Assembly (NCBI RefSeq): GCF_001426195.1
Contig: NZ_LMRS01000045.1
Span: 211,142-275,141 of the forward strand
Origin: Sphingomonas sp. Leaf339
Lineage (GTDB): Bacteria; Pseudomonadota; Alphaproteobacteria; Sphingomonadales; Sphingomonadaceae
Direction of reading: 5' to 3'
Length of the DNA stretch: 64,000 bases
The notes under the pieces are model-generated. The model did no database searches and had not been told where the DNA came from. It saw nothing but the letters and a program-made list of their open reading frames with translations. Position numbers and translations under genes: made by a program. Positions 1 through 8,331 of the stretch are shown piece after piece (the stretch's first letter is position 1; each line of letters begins with the position of its first letter).

Positions 1-939
1 AATGATCCGTGCTCGGCGCGCAACTTGGCGACGGGTTCGGCAAATCGCGTAGCAAACTGCACCGCAGCAGGCCGTCCGGCTGATTACGATTTCGTATACA
101 CCTCATCGCTTGAAATCCTCAGTGGCGATAATCCAAATCTGCGCGAAGAAACGTCTGACTCGTATACGGGCGGTTTCGTGTTCACCCCGACCTTCCTGCC
201 AGGCTTCTCGATGTCGTCAGATTCTTACGACATCACGGTAAATGACGTCATCACGTCGACTGGCACGCCGCAGCAGATCCTCAACCTCTGCTACGACTCG
301 GCGTCGCTAAACAACGCATTCTGCGGCCTGTTCCAGCGCGCAGGCGCATCCGGCGGCCCGCGTGGTGAACAGCCGTTCCGGGTGCTGGAAGGCTCATTAC
401 TTCAGGCATCGGCGAACTTCGCTAAGCTGAAGGTTCGCGGCATCAATACCGATGTCGCTTATCGTCACACCTTCGGTTCGACCACGTTCGACCTCTCGGC
501 GCAGTGGACCCGCGCGATCCAGAACGACTCGTTCACCAATCCAGCCGACGTAACATTCCGCGACCGGCTTCTGGGCGAACTGGGTAACCCCAAAAACCGG
601 GTGAACGTCAACACGTCCGCCAAGTTCGGGGCGGTCACCGTTGGTTATCAGTTCCGCTTCATCGACCGGATGTATCTGAACACGTATGAGGACTATAACG
701 CCCTTAACGGATTGCCGCCGCAGAACACCGATTACGCACCGATCGAGCAATACCCGACGGTGACGTATCATGACGTGCGCTTGAACGTGGCGGTCAACGA
801 CCGGTTCAACACTTATATCGGTGTCGACAACGTTGGTAACAAACTGCCGCCTTACGGCCTCACGGGCGTCGGCGCCGGATCGGGCATCTACGATGTCCGC
901 GGTCGCTTCGCCTATGTCGGCGCGGTAGCCAAGTTCTGA
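1..939 (+). CDS. TonB-dependent receptor, C-terminal part (5' end outside window)
   Basis: This is the last part of an outer-membrane beta-barrel receptor that would import a bulky substrate using energy from TonB. The frame is already open at base 1 and runs through a TTG at 25, so the true start lies upstream of the window. The visible part has the alternating aromatic/polar strands of a TonB receptor barrel, a segment reading NLREETSDSYTGGFVFTP that is typical of the large sphingomonad/Caulobacter receptors, and a final phenylalanine, the usual outer-membrane insertion signal. The plug domain and TonB box are not in view, so the substrate cannot be told. A clear hairpin terminator follows the stop codon and a 2OG oxygenase gene starts just after it. 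Family assignment is confident; substrate is unknown. Confidence 0.88.
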   Translation, partial: NDPCSARNLATGSANRVANCTAAGRPADYDFVYTSSLEILSGDNPNLREETSDSYTGGFVFTPTFLPGFSMSSDSYDITVNDVITSTGTPQQILNLCYDSASLNNAFCGLFQRAGASGGPRGEQPFRVLEGSLLQASANFAKLKVRGINTDVAYRHTFGSTTFDLSAQWTRAIQNDSFTNPADVTFRDRLLGELGNPKNRVNVNTSAKFGAVTVGYQFRFIDRMYLNTYEDYNALNGLPPQNTDYAPIEQYPTVTYHDVRLNVAVNDRFNTYIGVDNVGNKLPPYGLTGVGAGSGIYDVRGRFAYVGAVAKF

Positions 940-962
940 TCATCTGATATATATTTGAGGAG

Positions 963-990
963 GGGCCGGGATTTTATCCTGGCCCTTTTT
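963..990 (+). terminator. Rho-independent terminator after the TonB receptor
   Basis: A 9-bp stem (bases 963-971 with 977-985, one G-U pair, GC-rich) closes a 5-base loop and is followed directly by five T residues and then a second T run at 993-997. This is a classical intrinsic terminator for the receptor gene. The start proposed for the next gene (TTG at 996) lies within the tail, so that gene probably depends on read-through or on a promoter overlapping this site. Confidence 0.85.
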
Positions 991-995
991 CGTTT

Positions 996-1982
996 TTGGA
1001 TCGGGTGGTCGTGCTGAACTCTCTGCTGGATCAGGTTCACATCCTGCTATCGACGGGACGCAAGGATGAAGCGATCAAACTCACTCGCGATGCTCGCGAC
1101 AAGGGGGATGCGGGCGCCCAATTTCAATGGGCGATGTGGCGGCTGATCGGTGATCCGCTGCCGCGCGATCTGTCGGCTGCGCGAATATGGCTCGCTCGGG
1201 CACGGCTTGGGCAAACTGACGCCGCGGCGGTCGAAATCGCGCTGACCGCCAATGGCAGCGGCGGCCCTCAAAATTGGCAGCAAGCCAGATTGCTGTTGGA
1301 TGCCGCGACGGATGACGCCGCAGAAGTACAGCGCCGGTTACTGTTGAAGATGCAACTGGATGATAGCGGTATGCCGCTCGAGGTACCGCTCGGTACACCC
1401 CTGACCGACGATAGTCGCATCGGCCGCTTCCCAGCATTTCTGTCGCCGGATGAATGTGCGCATGTAGCGCAAGCGATGGCAATGCGCATGGAGCCGGCTC
1501 TTGTGGTCGACCCCGCCACCGGCCGGCAAACGCTCCATCCGGTGCGGACGTCCGATAGCGCCGTCGTCAGTCCCACCGTGGAGAACTTGGCCTTGCGAGC
1601 GATAAATTTGCGGATCGCGGCCGCCACCTCGACCCATGTCGATCAAGGTGAACCGCTTACCATTCTCCGATATCGACGTGGGCAGCAATTCCGACCCCAT
1701 CATGACGCGCTGAGTCAGACCAGAAATCAGAGGTCTATGACTATGCTGATATATCTGAACGAGGGCTTTGTCGGCGGCGAAACCATCTTTCCATCTTATG
1801 ACCTGTCGATCGTGCCAAAGGGAGGCGATGCCATCTTGTTTCACAACCTCTTGAACGATGGGATGCCTGATCCCAAGATGCGTCATGCCGGTGCGCCGGT
1901 CAGACAAGGGTCTAAGTGGTTGGCAACGCGCTGGATCCGCACGCACCGATATGATCCCTGGAGAGGTCCTGAAAACATCTAA
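996..1982 (+). CDS. Sel1-repeat/2OG-Fe(II) oxygenase (prolyl 4-hydroxylase-like)
   Basis: Predicted cytoplasmic Fe(II)/2-oxoglutarate-dependent dioxygenase of the prolyl 4-hydroxylase superfamily, about 328 residues. Residues 1-115 form a helical Sel1/TPR-like region (alternating A-x-x-W-L-x-x-A patterns). Residues 135-320 form the jelly-roll catalytic domain. The iron-binding HxD is at His235-Asp237 (FRPHHDAL), the distal His is near 297 (MRHAG), and a basic residue for 2OG (Lys307, GSKWLATRW) follows. The start is uncertain: TTG at 996 or GTG codons just downstream. In sphingomonads such oxygenases often sit beside TonB receptors, as here, but the hydroxylated substrate is not known. The stop overlaps the stop of the convergent alr gene by four bases. 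Confidence 0.85.
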   Translation: MDRVVVLNSLLDQVHILLSTGRKDEAIKLTRDARDKGDAGAQFQWAMWRLIGDPLPRDLSAARIWLARARLGQTDAAAVEIALTANGSGGPQNWQQARLLLDAATDDAAEVQRRLLLKMQLDDSGMPLEVPLGTPLTDDSRIGRFPAFLSPDECAHVAQAMAMRMEPALVVDPATGRQTLHPVRTSDSAVVSPTVENLALRAINLRIAAATSTHVDQGEPLTILRYRRGQQFRPHHDALSQTRNQRSMTMLIYLNEGFVGGETIFPSYDLSIVPKGGDAILFHNLLNDGMPDPKMRHAGAPVRQGSKWLATRWIRTHRYDPWRGPENI

Positions 1983-3028
1983 ACCCAGCTGCGGGCATAT
2001 CGATTACCTAGTCCCGTCAATAACTCATAAGCAGACAGTCCCGTCGCGGTACTCTGCGCAGCAAGATCATAACTTACGCCGACCCAATCCTCTTCCTCAA
2101 GCCCTTCGCTCGCAGAGCATTGCAAGATCACCAGATCCATCGAAACCCGCCCCAGCACCGGCAAGCGATGGTCCCGAAAACTGGCCGACCCAACCCCTGA
2201 AAATGCCCGGCGATAGCCATCGGCATAGCCCAAATTCACGACCGCCACCTCGGTATCCTCCGTCGCGGTCCACGTGGCGTTATATCCCACGCTTTCCCCC
2301 GCCCGCACGCTTCGGCGCTGCAGGACCTGCGCTTCCGGAAACACGACCTGTCGGATCGCCGCCGCCATCTCCGCGCGCGGCGCGCCGCCATATAGCGCCA
2401 GTCCCGGGCGGGTCAGGTCGAACGTATAATCCGTGCCCAGACCTATACCCGCGGAATTGGCCAGGCTCATCCGTCGCGCACCCGTCACCCCGGTCAGTTC
2501 CGCAAAAGTCGCACGCTGACGCTCGCTCATCGCGCGGGCAGCGTCGGTATCCTCGTCGGCGGAGGCGAGGTGGCTCATCAGAGTTTCGATCGCCAGACCG
2601 TCGAGCAGGCCACCACGAACCTTGTCGGGCGACACGCCCAACCGGTTCATGCCGGTGTCCACCATCACGTCGCACGCCCCGCCGCCCGCTTCGCGCCAGC
2701 GTGCGATTTGCTGTGCCGTGTTCAGCACCGGACGCGCGAAGCCGGCCATCGCCGCCGGCATATCCTCGGGCCGCACGCCGTGCAGGACCGACACCGGCAG
2801 GCCGAGCGGGGCCAGCGCCTGCGCCTCGCTCCACGTCGCGACGAAGAAATCGCGGCACCCCGCCGCCGCCAGCCGCTCCACCACGCCGGTCGCGCCCAGA
2901 CCATAGCCATCGGCCTTCACCGCCGCCCCGCACGCCGCCCGACCGCTCAGACGATCCAGCGCGCGCCAGTTATGGACGAGTGCCTCGCTGTCGAGACGCA
3001 GGCGGAGCGGAGCGGGAATATCGATCAC
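1979..3028 (-). CDS. alr: Alanine racemase
   Basis: PLP-dependent enzyme interconverting L- and D-alanine, supplying D-Ala for peptidoglycan. The 349-residue length fits the family. The PLP lysine lies in AAVKADGYGLG near the N terminus, the TIM-barrel segment continues with VMVDTGMNRLG, and the C-terminal beta domain contains the tyrosine region SVGYNATWTA, which matches the catalytic base in the family. The start is a GTG at 3028; an ATG 11 bases upstream is out of frame. The gene lies 36 bp after the B12 ABC ATPase gene on the same strand, so it may be co-transcribed with the B12 operon, though no functional link is known. Confident identification. Confidence 0.93.
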   Translation of the reverse strand: MIDIPAPLRLRLDSEALVHNWRALDRLSGRAACGAAVKADGYGLGATGVVERLAAAGCRDFFVATWSEAQALAPLGLPVSVLHGVRPEDMPAAMAGFARPVLNTAQQIARWREAGGGACDVMVDTGMNRLGVSPDKVRGGLLDGLAIETLMSHLASADEDTDAARAMSERQRATFAELTGVTGARRMSLANSAGIGLGTDYTFDLTRPGLALYGGAPRAEMAAAIRQVVFPEAQVLQRRSVRAGESVGYNATWTATEDTEVAVVNLGYADGYRRAFSGVGSASFRDHRLPVLGRVSMDLVILQCSASEGLEEEDWVGVSYDLAAQSTATGLSAYELLTGLGNRYARSWV

Positions 3029-3064
3029 GTCGGCGACATAAGCCTCGCCGCCGCATCCGTCGAC

Positions 3065-3838
3065 CTATCGGTCGATCCGCCCGACCGGCACGGGCAGTCG
3101 TCGCCCGCCTTCGTCCAACATCGCCACCCGCACGCCGAACGCCTGTTCCAGCAACGCAGGCGTCAACACCGTCGCCGCCGGCCCGAACGCCAGCACGCCG
3201 CCATCCTTCAGCAGCAGCACATCGTCCGCCGCCCGCGCCGCCTGAGCCAGATCGTGCAGCACCACGACCACGCCTGATCCGTCCCGCGCATGGGCCTGCA
3301 ACCGCGCCAGCAGATCGATCTGGTGTGCCGGGTCAAGACTGGCGAGCGGCTCGTCCGCCAGTAACCAGCGCGGCTCCCCCGCCAGTACCCGCGCCAGCAA
3401 CACCCGCGCTCGCTCACCGCCCGACAACTCGCCCACCGGCCGCGCCGCCAGTGTCGCGGTATCGGTCGCCGCCATCGCCCGGTCGATCGCCACGGCGTCC
3501 AAAGCCGACGGCGCCACCGATGCGCGCCGATACGGCAGGCGGCCGAGTGCCACCAACTCGCGCGCCGGCATATTCCAGTGGACCGCCGCGTCCTGCGGCA
3601 GATACCCGATCGCCCTCGCCCGTGCGCGCGCATCCATGTCGCCGACCGCCGCGCCGTCCAGCGTAACCGATCCGCTTGCCGTCACCAGCGCCGCCATCGC
3701 CTTCACCAACGTGCTCTTTCCCGCCCCGTTCGGTCCCAGGATCGCGGTGACACGCCCCGCCTCGAACCGCGCCGACACGTCGCGCAGGATCAGGCGCGTG
3801 CCCAGCGTCACCGACAGGCGATCGACGATCAGCGCCAT
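3065..3838 (-). CDS. btuD: Vitamin B12 ABC transporter, ATP-binding subunit
   Basis: Cytoplasmic ATPase of a type II (BtuCD/FhuBC-like) importer, 257 residues. Walker A is GPNGAGKST, the ABC signature is LSGGERARVLLARVL, Walker B runs into WLLADEP, and the H-loop is VVVLHDLAQ. Its start overlaps the end of the permease gene by about 10 bp, so the two are translationally coupled. The same fold serves heme and siderophore importers. The assignment to cobalamin rests on the upstream cobalamin riboswitch and on the BtuB-like receptor in the same operon. Confidence 0.9.
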   Translation of the reverse strand: MALIVDRLSVTLGTRLILRDVSARFEAGRVTAILGPNGAGKSTLVKAMAALVTASGSVTLDGAAVGDMDARARARAIGYLPQDAAVHWNMPARELVALGRLPYRRASVAPSALDAVAIDRAMAATDTATLAARPVGELSGGERARVLLARVLAGEPRWLLADEPLASLDPAHQIDLLARLQAHARDGSGVVVVLHDLAQAARAADDVLLLKDGGVLAFGPAATVLTPALLEQAFGVRVAMLDEGGRRLPVPVGRIDR

Positions 3839-4797
3839 GCCTCACCCCGCGATCGTAGCAACAGCATCAGAAAAAACGGCGCCCCAATCAGCGCCATCGC
3901 CACGCCCAGCCGCACTTCCCCTGCCCCCGGCGCAAGCCGCACCAGCGCATCGGCGACCAGCATCAGCACCGCACCACCCAGGGCAGACGGAACCAGCAAC
4001 GCCCCCGGCCGCGCCCCGAACAACGGTCTCAGCAGATGCGGCACGATCAGCCCGACGAAACCGATCACGCCGGTCGCCGCCACGCCCGCGCCCACCGCCA
4101 GTCCGGTGCCGGCCACCACCAGCGCCCGCGTCCGCCCCAGATCGACACCCAGCGATCGCGCCGCCGCCTCGCCCAGCGACAGTGCATCCAGCGACCGCGC
4201 CGTCAGCAGCAACAGGCCAGCCCCCACCACCATCGGCGGCACCGCCAGTGCTACGTCGCTCCAGCCGCGATCGGTTAGCGACCCCATCAGCCAATCCATC
4301 ACCTCCGCCACCGCATAGGGATTAGGCGCGATCGAGATCACGAACGCCGTCAGCGCTCCCGCCAGACTGGCCAGCACCGTCCCCGCCAGCACGAACGTCA
4401 CCGTCCCATCCGACCGCCACGTCAGCGCCGCGAGCAACGCCATCGCCCCGGCTGCCGCGACGATCGCCGCCGCGAACACACCCGCGCCCGTCGCCACCCC
4501 CGCGACGATTGCCGTCACCGCGCCCAGCGCCGCCGCCGACGACACGCCGACCACCCCCGGATCGGCCAACGGATTGCGCAGATACCCCTGCAACACCGCC
4601 CCAGACAGGCCCAGCACCGCGCCCAGCGCCAGCCCCAGCACCGCTCGTGGCAATCGCAGTTGCAGGATGATCCACCAGCGCGGATCGTCGGAGAACCACG
4701 CCGACAACGGCACGACGGACTTCCCGCACATCAACGATCCCGCGAACGACAGGATGACCAATGCCGACAACAGCGCCAGCTTCATGCCCCGGCTCAT
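3829..4797 (-). CDS. btuC: Vitamin B12 ABC transporter, permease subunit
   Basis: Integral inner-membrane permease of the FecCD/BtuC family, 322 residues with about 10 hydrophobic helices. Family motifs are visible: the early RLPRAVLGLALGAVLGLSGA, then NPLADPGVVGVSSAAALG, and the cytoplasmic coupling loop GFVGLIVPHLLRPLFG that contacts the ATPase. The start chosen is the ATG at 4797, which overlaps the btuF stop as ATGA; a longer frame reaches 4860 but lacks family-like sequence. It works with BtuD below and BtuF above to move cobalamin from periplasm to cytoplasm. Confidence 0.9.
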   Translation of the reverse strand: MSRGMKLALLSALVILSFAGSLMCGKSVVPLSAWFSDDPRWWIILQLRLPRAVLGLALGAVLGLSGAVLQGYLRNPLADPGVVGVSSAAALGAVTAIVAGVATGAGVFAAAIVAAAGAMALLAALTWRSDGTVTFVLAGTVLASLAGALTAFVISIAPNPYAVAEVMDWLMGSLTDRGWSDVALAVPPMVVGAGLLLLTARSLDALSLGEAAARSLGVDLGRTRALVVAGTGLAVGAGVAATGVIGFVGLIVPHLLRPLFGARPGALLVPSALGGAVLMLVADALVRLAPGAGEVRLGVAMALIGAPFFLMLLLRSRGEAWR

Positions 4798-5591
4798 GCC
4801 AGTCCCGCCCGGATCGCCGTCAGTCGCTGCATCGCCGGGGGAATCGTCGGTCCGCCGCAATTCACCAGTTGCCGGGGGAAATCCGCCTCGACCGTATGGG
4901 GCAGCAATCGCCGGCGCAAATCGACGCCACGGCCGCCAGCCGGCGCGATCACCACCTCTGGCGGCTGCGCCACCAGCCGCTCGGCCGGCAACTGTCCGGT
5001 GAACTGCAAGCCATAACCGGCTGCCGCATTGGCAAAACCCGCCCGCGTCATCATCTCGTCGAGCAGCGTTCCGGCCCCCGTTGCCAGATCGCCGGCGATA
5101 AACAGCAACGCCGATGGCCGTCGTTCCACCTGCGTGGTCCGCAACGATCGCTCGATCGCCGCCACCATCTGCTCTCCGGCCGCGTGCGCGCCGACCGCAG
5201 CCGCAAGCTCGCGCACCTGCGCCTCGCTATCCGCGATCGTGGGCGGCGCATCCAGATACAGCGTCTTCAACCCCGCCCGCGCGAACGCATCGCGGGTCGC
5301 CGGGGCAGTGAAGCGGGACGCGACGACCAGATCCGGCGCCAGCGCGATTACCTCCTCCGCCGTCCCCGCGGTCGCGCGAAAGCGGCGGGCGACCGCGATC
5401 GGCAGCGACGTCGCCATCGGATCGTGCGAATAATGGCTGATCGCCGCGATCCGCGATGCCGGCACCAGTCGCACCAGCATCGCGTCCGCACATGGATTGA
5501 CCGAAACGATCCCCCCGCCCCCGCCCCTGAAGTCTGGCGGTGGCGACGCGCAGGCCGCCAGCGCAAGGGCAAGGGCGATCACCCGCTTCAC
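4794..5591 (-). CDS. btuF: Vitamin B12 periplasmic binding lipoprotein
   Basis: Substrate-binding protein of the BtuF/FepB class, 265 residues. The N terminus carries a signal peptide ending in a lipobox-like LALAAC, so it is probably anchored to the membrane. The body begins with IVSVNPCADAMLVRLVP, the usual class III binding-protein opening, and continues with the ALAPDLVVAS segment. It would pass cobalamin arriving through BtuB to BtuCD. Its start overlaps the btuB stop (ATGA) and its stop overlaps the btuC start, so the genes form one tightly coupled operon. Confidence 0.87.
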   Translation of the reverse strand: MKRVIALALALAACASPPPDFRGGGGGIVSVNPCADAMLVRLVPASRIAAISHYSHDPMATSLPIAVARRFRATAGTAEEVIALAPDLVVASRFTAPATRDAFARAGLKTLYLDAPPTIADSEAQVRELAAAVGAHAAGEQMVAAIERSLRTTQVERRPSALLFIAGDLATGAGTLLDEMMTRAGFANAAAGYGLQFTGQLPAERLVAQPPEVVIAPAGGRGVDLRRRLLPHTVEADFPRQLVNCGGPTIPPAMQRLTAIRAGLA

Positions 5592-7492
5592 TGGTCCAGC
5601 TTCACCCGTATCCCGCCGAACGCCGCCCGCCCGACCGTGCCGTAACCGGCGACACTGCGGTAATCCTCGTCGAACAGATTGTCGACGCGGCCATAGATCA
5701 CCAGCCGCTCGCCGATGGGGAATTCGGCGCGCAGGCCCGCCAGCACATATCCGTCAAGCCGCACGGTGTTCGCGGCATTGTCGAAACTGTCGCCGACATG
5801 CGTGATCGTGCCGCCCAGCGACAGGCCGAATGACCAGCGGTAGTCCGCGTTCATCGTCACCGTCTGATGCGGCCGCCGTGCTAGATCGCGTCCAAAATTG
5901 GCACCCGGCGTCCGGTTCTCGCTGTCGATATAGTTGTAATTTCCCGTCACGGTGAAGCCGTCGACCGGCATCAGCGCGATGGTCAGTTCGACACCCTCTG
6001 CGTCGGCGCGCTGGATATTGTCATAGACGCCAAAGGGACGCCCGACGCAGATCGAACCGGCCGTGTTCCGCTCCGCCAGCGTACATGACCGGAAATTGAT
6101 CTGATTCTTCGTGCGCCGGTTGAAATAGGTCGCGCCGACCCGCGCGCGACCGCCCAGGAATGCCTGCTCGACGCCCAGATCGTAATTGCGCGCGGTTTCC
6201 GGATCGAGCTGCCCGTTCCCGAAATCGCTGTACAGCTGATACAGGGTGGGTGCCTTGAACCCCTCGCCATAACTCGCGCGCAGGGTTGTGCCGGTGTCCA
6301 GCGCCAGTGCCGCATCGCCGCCAAAGGTGGTGTGATTGCCGAACTGGTCGTGGTCGTCGTTGCGCGCGCCGCCGGTCAGCGTCAGCATGCTGACCGGCTT
6401 CAAGATCAACTGGCCATAGACGCTGGTGATGCCAACCGAATAGCGCGCGAAATCGTCGCCATAGCGGCTGGTCTCATGCTCGACGCCGCCGACCAGACGA
6501 GCCTGTTCGATCAGCCGGAAATCGCCCTGATACTCGTACCGCTCCGACCGACCGCGACCGATGAAGGACGGCTCGTCGCCAAAATCGGGCGCGTAATTGT
6601 CGCGGTTGATGTCGGCGATGGTGAACGCCGTCCGGTTGCGGAAGCGGCCATCGGCCAGATCGGCATGGACGCCGGCATAGCCATAGACTTCCTGCGTCGT
6701 CGAATATTCGTTGGTGTCGGCGAAGGTAAACGCCGGCGCCGGAAAGCCATCGAGCCGTGCCCGGCTGTGCGCGTACCAGCCGCGCAGGTCGATGCCGATG
6801 CCCGGCACGATCTCGTATCCCAGCCGACCGTTGGCGCCATATTGACGATACCCGTCCCGCTCACTGCCGACCGCCGCCGACGAGATGCCGTCGGTGCGCA
6901 GGTAGCCGCCGGTCAGCGATCCCGTCAGTCCGCCCGTGCCACCGGCCACGCCGGCGCTGGTGAACACCTGATCGGCGTAGCCATATTCGGCGTTGCCACG
7001 CACGCGCAGGCCCTCGGTCGGCTGGGCCGTGATGATGTTGACCACGCCACCGATCGCCTGGCTGCCCCATGGCACCGAATTGGGGCCACGCAGGATTTCG
7101 ATCCGCTCGACCGAGCTCGACAACAGATTGGCAAAATCGAAGCCGCCGCCCGGCGACGACGGATCGTTCACGCGCACGCCGTCAATCACGACCAGCGTCT
7201 GCTCCGCCTCCGCACCGCGCAGGCGCACGCCGGTGAAGCCACCGATCGATCCGTTGCGCGTCACCGTCACGCCCGGCATCGTCGCCAGCAGATCGGAGAC
7301 GACGACGGTCTGGCGCCGCTCGATCTCATCGCGGTCGATCACGGTGATCGCCTGTCCGACCTCGCGCACCGACTGTTCGGCGCGGGTCGCGGTCACGACG
7401 ATCTGGTCGTCGTTGGTCGAGGGCTGGTCAAGGCTTTGGGCGGCGGCGGGCGCGGCGATCGCCGCGGCGGAAAGGAGCAGGTACTTCAGCAT
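5588..7492 (-). CDS. btuB: TonB-dependent vitamin B12 receptor
   Basis: Outer-membrane receptor of 634 residues, close to the size of E. coli BtuB. A signal peptide (MLKYLLLSAAAIAAPAAAQS) precedes a TonB-box-like DDQIVVTATR and a plug domain with RGAEAEQTLVVIDGVRVNDP and ERIEILRGPNSVPWGSQAIG, close to the BtuB plug. A 22-stranded barrel follows, ending in RVKLDQ. The ATG at 7492 is preceded by AAGGA eight bases upstream. The gene is first in the B12 uptake operon and sits directly behind a cobalamin riboswitch, which supports B12 as substrate. Confidence 0.92.
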   Translation of the reverse strand: MLKYLLLSAAAIAAPAAAQSLDQPSTNDDQIVVTATRAEQSVREVGQAITVIDRDEIERRQTVVVSDLLATMPGVTVTRNGSIGGFTGVRLRGAEAEQTLVVIDGVRVNDPSSPGGGFDFANLLSSSVERIEILRGPNSVPWGSQAIGGVVNIITAQPTEGLRVRGNAEYGYADQVFTSAGVAGGTGGLTGSLTGGYLRTDGISSAAVGSERDGYRQYGANGRLGYEIVPGIGIDLRGWYAHSRARLDGFPAPAFTFADTNEYSTTQEVYGYAGVHADLADGRFRNRTAFTIADINRDNYAPDFGDEPSFIGRGRSERYEYQGDFRLIEQARLVGGVEHETSRYGDDFARYSVGITSVYGQLILKPVSMLTLTGGARNDDHDQFGNHTTFGGDAALALDTGTTLRASYGEGFKAPTLYQLYSDFGNGQLDPETARNYDLGVEQAFLGGRARVGATYFNRRTKNQINFRSCTLAERNTAGSICVGRPFGVYDNIQRADAEGVELTIALMPVDGFTVTGNYNYIDSENRTPGANFGRDLARRPHQTVTMNADYRWSFGLSLGGTITHVGDSFDNAANTVRLDGYVLAGLRAEFPIGERLVIYGRVDNLFDEDYRSVAGYGTVGRAAFGGIRVKLDQ

Positions 7493-7606
7493 CGGGCACG
7501 TCCTTGCTGGCCGTGCGCGTGATTGCACCCGGCCGTCGGGCGTCGCTCGCTCGAGGGAGAACCCTCGTCCGCTCCGGTTTTCCCGCCGGCGCGAAGGATC
7601 GACCGT

Positions 7607-7815
7607 GACGGGCAGGTCTCCTGGCTTCCGGGTCATCGCGAACCGCCCCGCCTTCCCGGACGATCGTCCAGTGGCATCATGGGGTGGCTGCTCGCCGGTC
7701 ACAGTTGCGGGAACAGCGCCGGAACCGCGGGGGTATCCCCGCTCACCGACTTCCCTTTTGATCCCGTCGCCGGGAACCCGTCACGCGCCGGCGCCTACCG
7801 TACCGGCACTGTGCG
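7607..7815 (-). promoter_or_regulatory. Cobalamin (AdoCbl) riboswitch of the B12 uptake operon
   Basis: Read on the minus strand, the leader holds the conserved blocks of the cobalamin riboswitch in order: AAAAGGGAAGTCGGTG, then the B12-box region with CCCGCAACTGTGA, then CCACTG, GGGAAGGCGGG and GAAGCCAGGAGACCTGCC. In this family, bound coenzyme B12 shuts off expression. About 115 bases separate it from the btuB start. They contain a small hairpin (7552-7567, six-base arms) and the btuB ribosome-binding site, so control of either termination or translation is possible. Boundaries are approximate to about 10 bases. Confidence 0.95.
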
Positions 7816-7827
7816 GGTCAACGCGGG

Positions 7828-8331
7828 TCAGCTGCCCTTCCGTCCGATCAAGGCAACACGCGTGGCCAATTCGTCACACACGGCGGGCGTCACGAATTTC
7901 GACACGTCGCCGCCATACAACGCAATCTCCTTCACCAGCCGCGACGCGATCGGTTGCAGGGCAACGTCAGCCATCAGGAACACCGTCTCGACGTTGCGGT
8001 TGATCTGCTGGTTCATGCCGGCCATCTGATATTCGTATTCGAAGTCGGCGACCGCGCGCAGGCCACGGACGATCACCTTCGCCCCCTCGCGCGTGGCGAA
8101 GTCCATCAGCAGCGAGTCGAACGCAACCACGTCGATCTCGCCCGGCACGTCCGCCACCTCGCGCCGCACCGTCGCCATCCGTTCGTCGATCGTGAACATC
8201 GGCGATTTGGACGGATTGGTCGTGACCCCGATCACCAGCCGGTCGACCAGCTTCGCGCCCCGCCGGATGATGTCCATATGCCCCAGCGTCACCGGGTCGA
8301 ACGTGCCCGGATAGACGCCAATGCGGATCAA
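7828..8331 (-). CDS. coaD: Phosphopantetheine adenylyltransferase
   Basis: Catalyses the fourth step of coenzyme A synthesis, transferring AMP from ATP to 4'-phosphopantetheine. The protein is 167 residues, normal for CoaD, and starts IRIGVYPGTFDPVTLGH, which contains the nucleotidyltransferase motif (TFDPVTLGH) at the N terminus. Later conserved segments are VRGLRAVADFEYEYQMA and KEIALYGGDVSKFV. The start chosen is the TTG at 8331 because the family motif begins three residues later. This TTG overlaps the TGA stop of ispA (TTGA), which indicates translational coupling. A longer upstream frame exists but encodes no family-like residues. Confidence 0.93.
   Translation of the reverse strand: MIRIGVYPGTFDPVTLGHMDIIRRGAKLVDRLVIGVTTNPSKSPMFTIDERMATVRREVADVPGEIDVVAFDSLLMDFATREGAKVIVRGLRAVADFEYEYQMAGMNQQINRNVETVFLMADVALQPIASRLVKEIALYGGDVSKFVTPAVCDELATRVALIGRKGS

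Noticed and set aside
1858..3666. A long plus-strand open frame antisense to alr and btuD
   Set aside because: It is rich in Pro, Arg and Ser, has no recognisable motif, and is a GC-driven shadow of two well-supported genes on the other strand.
6332..7522. A 396-codon plus-strand frame opposite btuB
   Set aside because: Antisense shadow; btuB plug and barrel motifs are clear on the minus strand.
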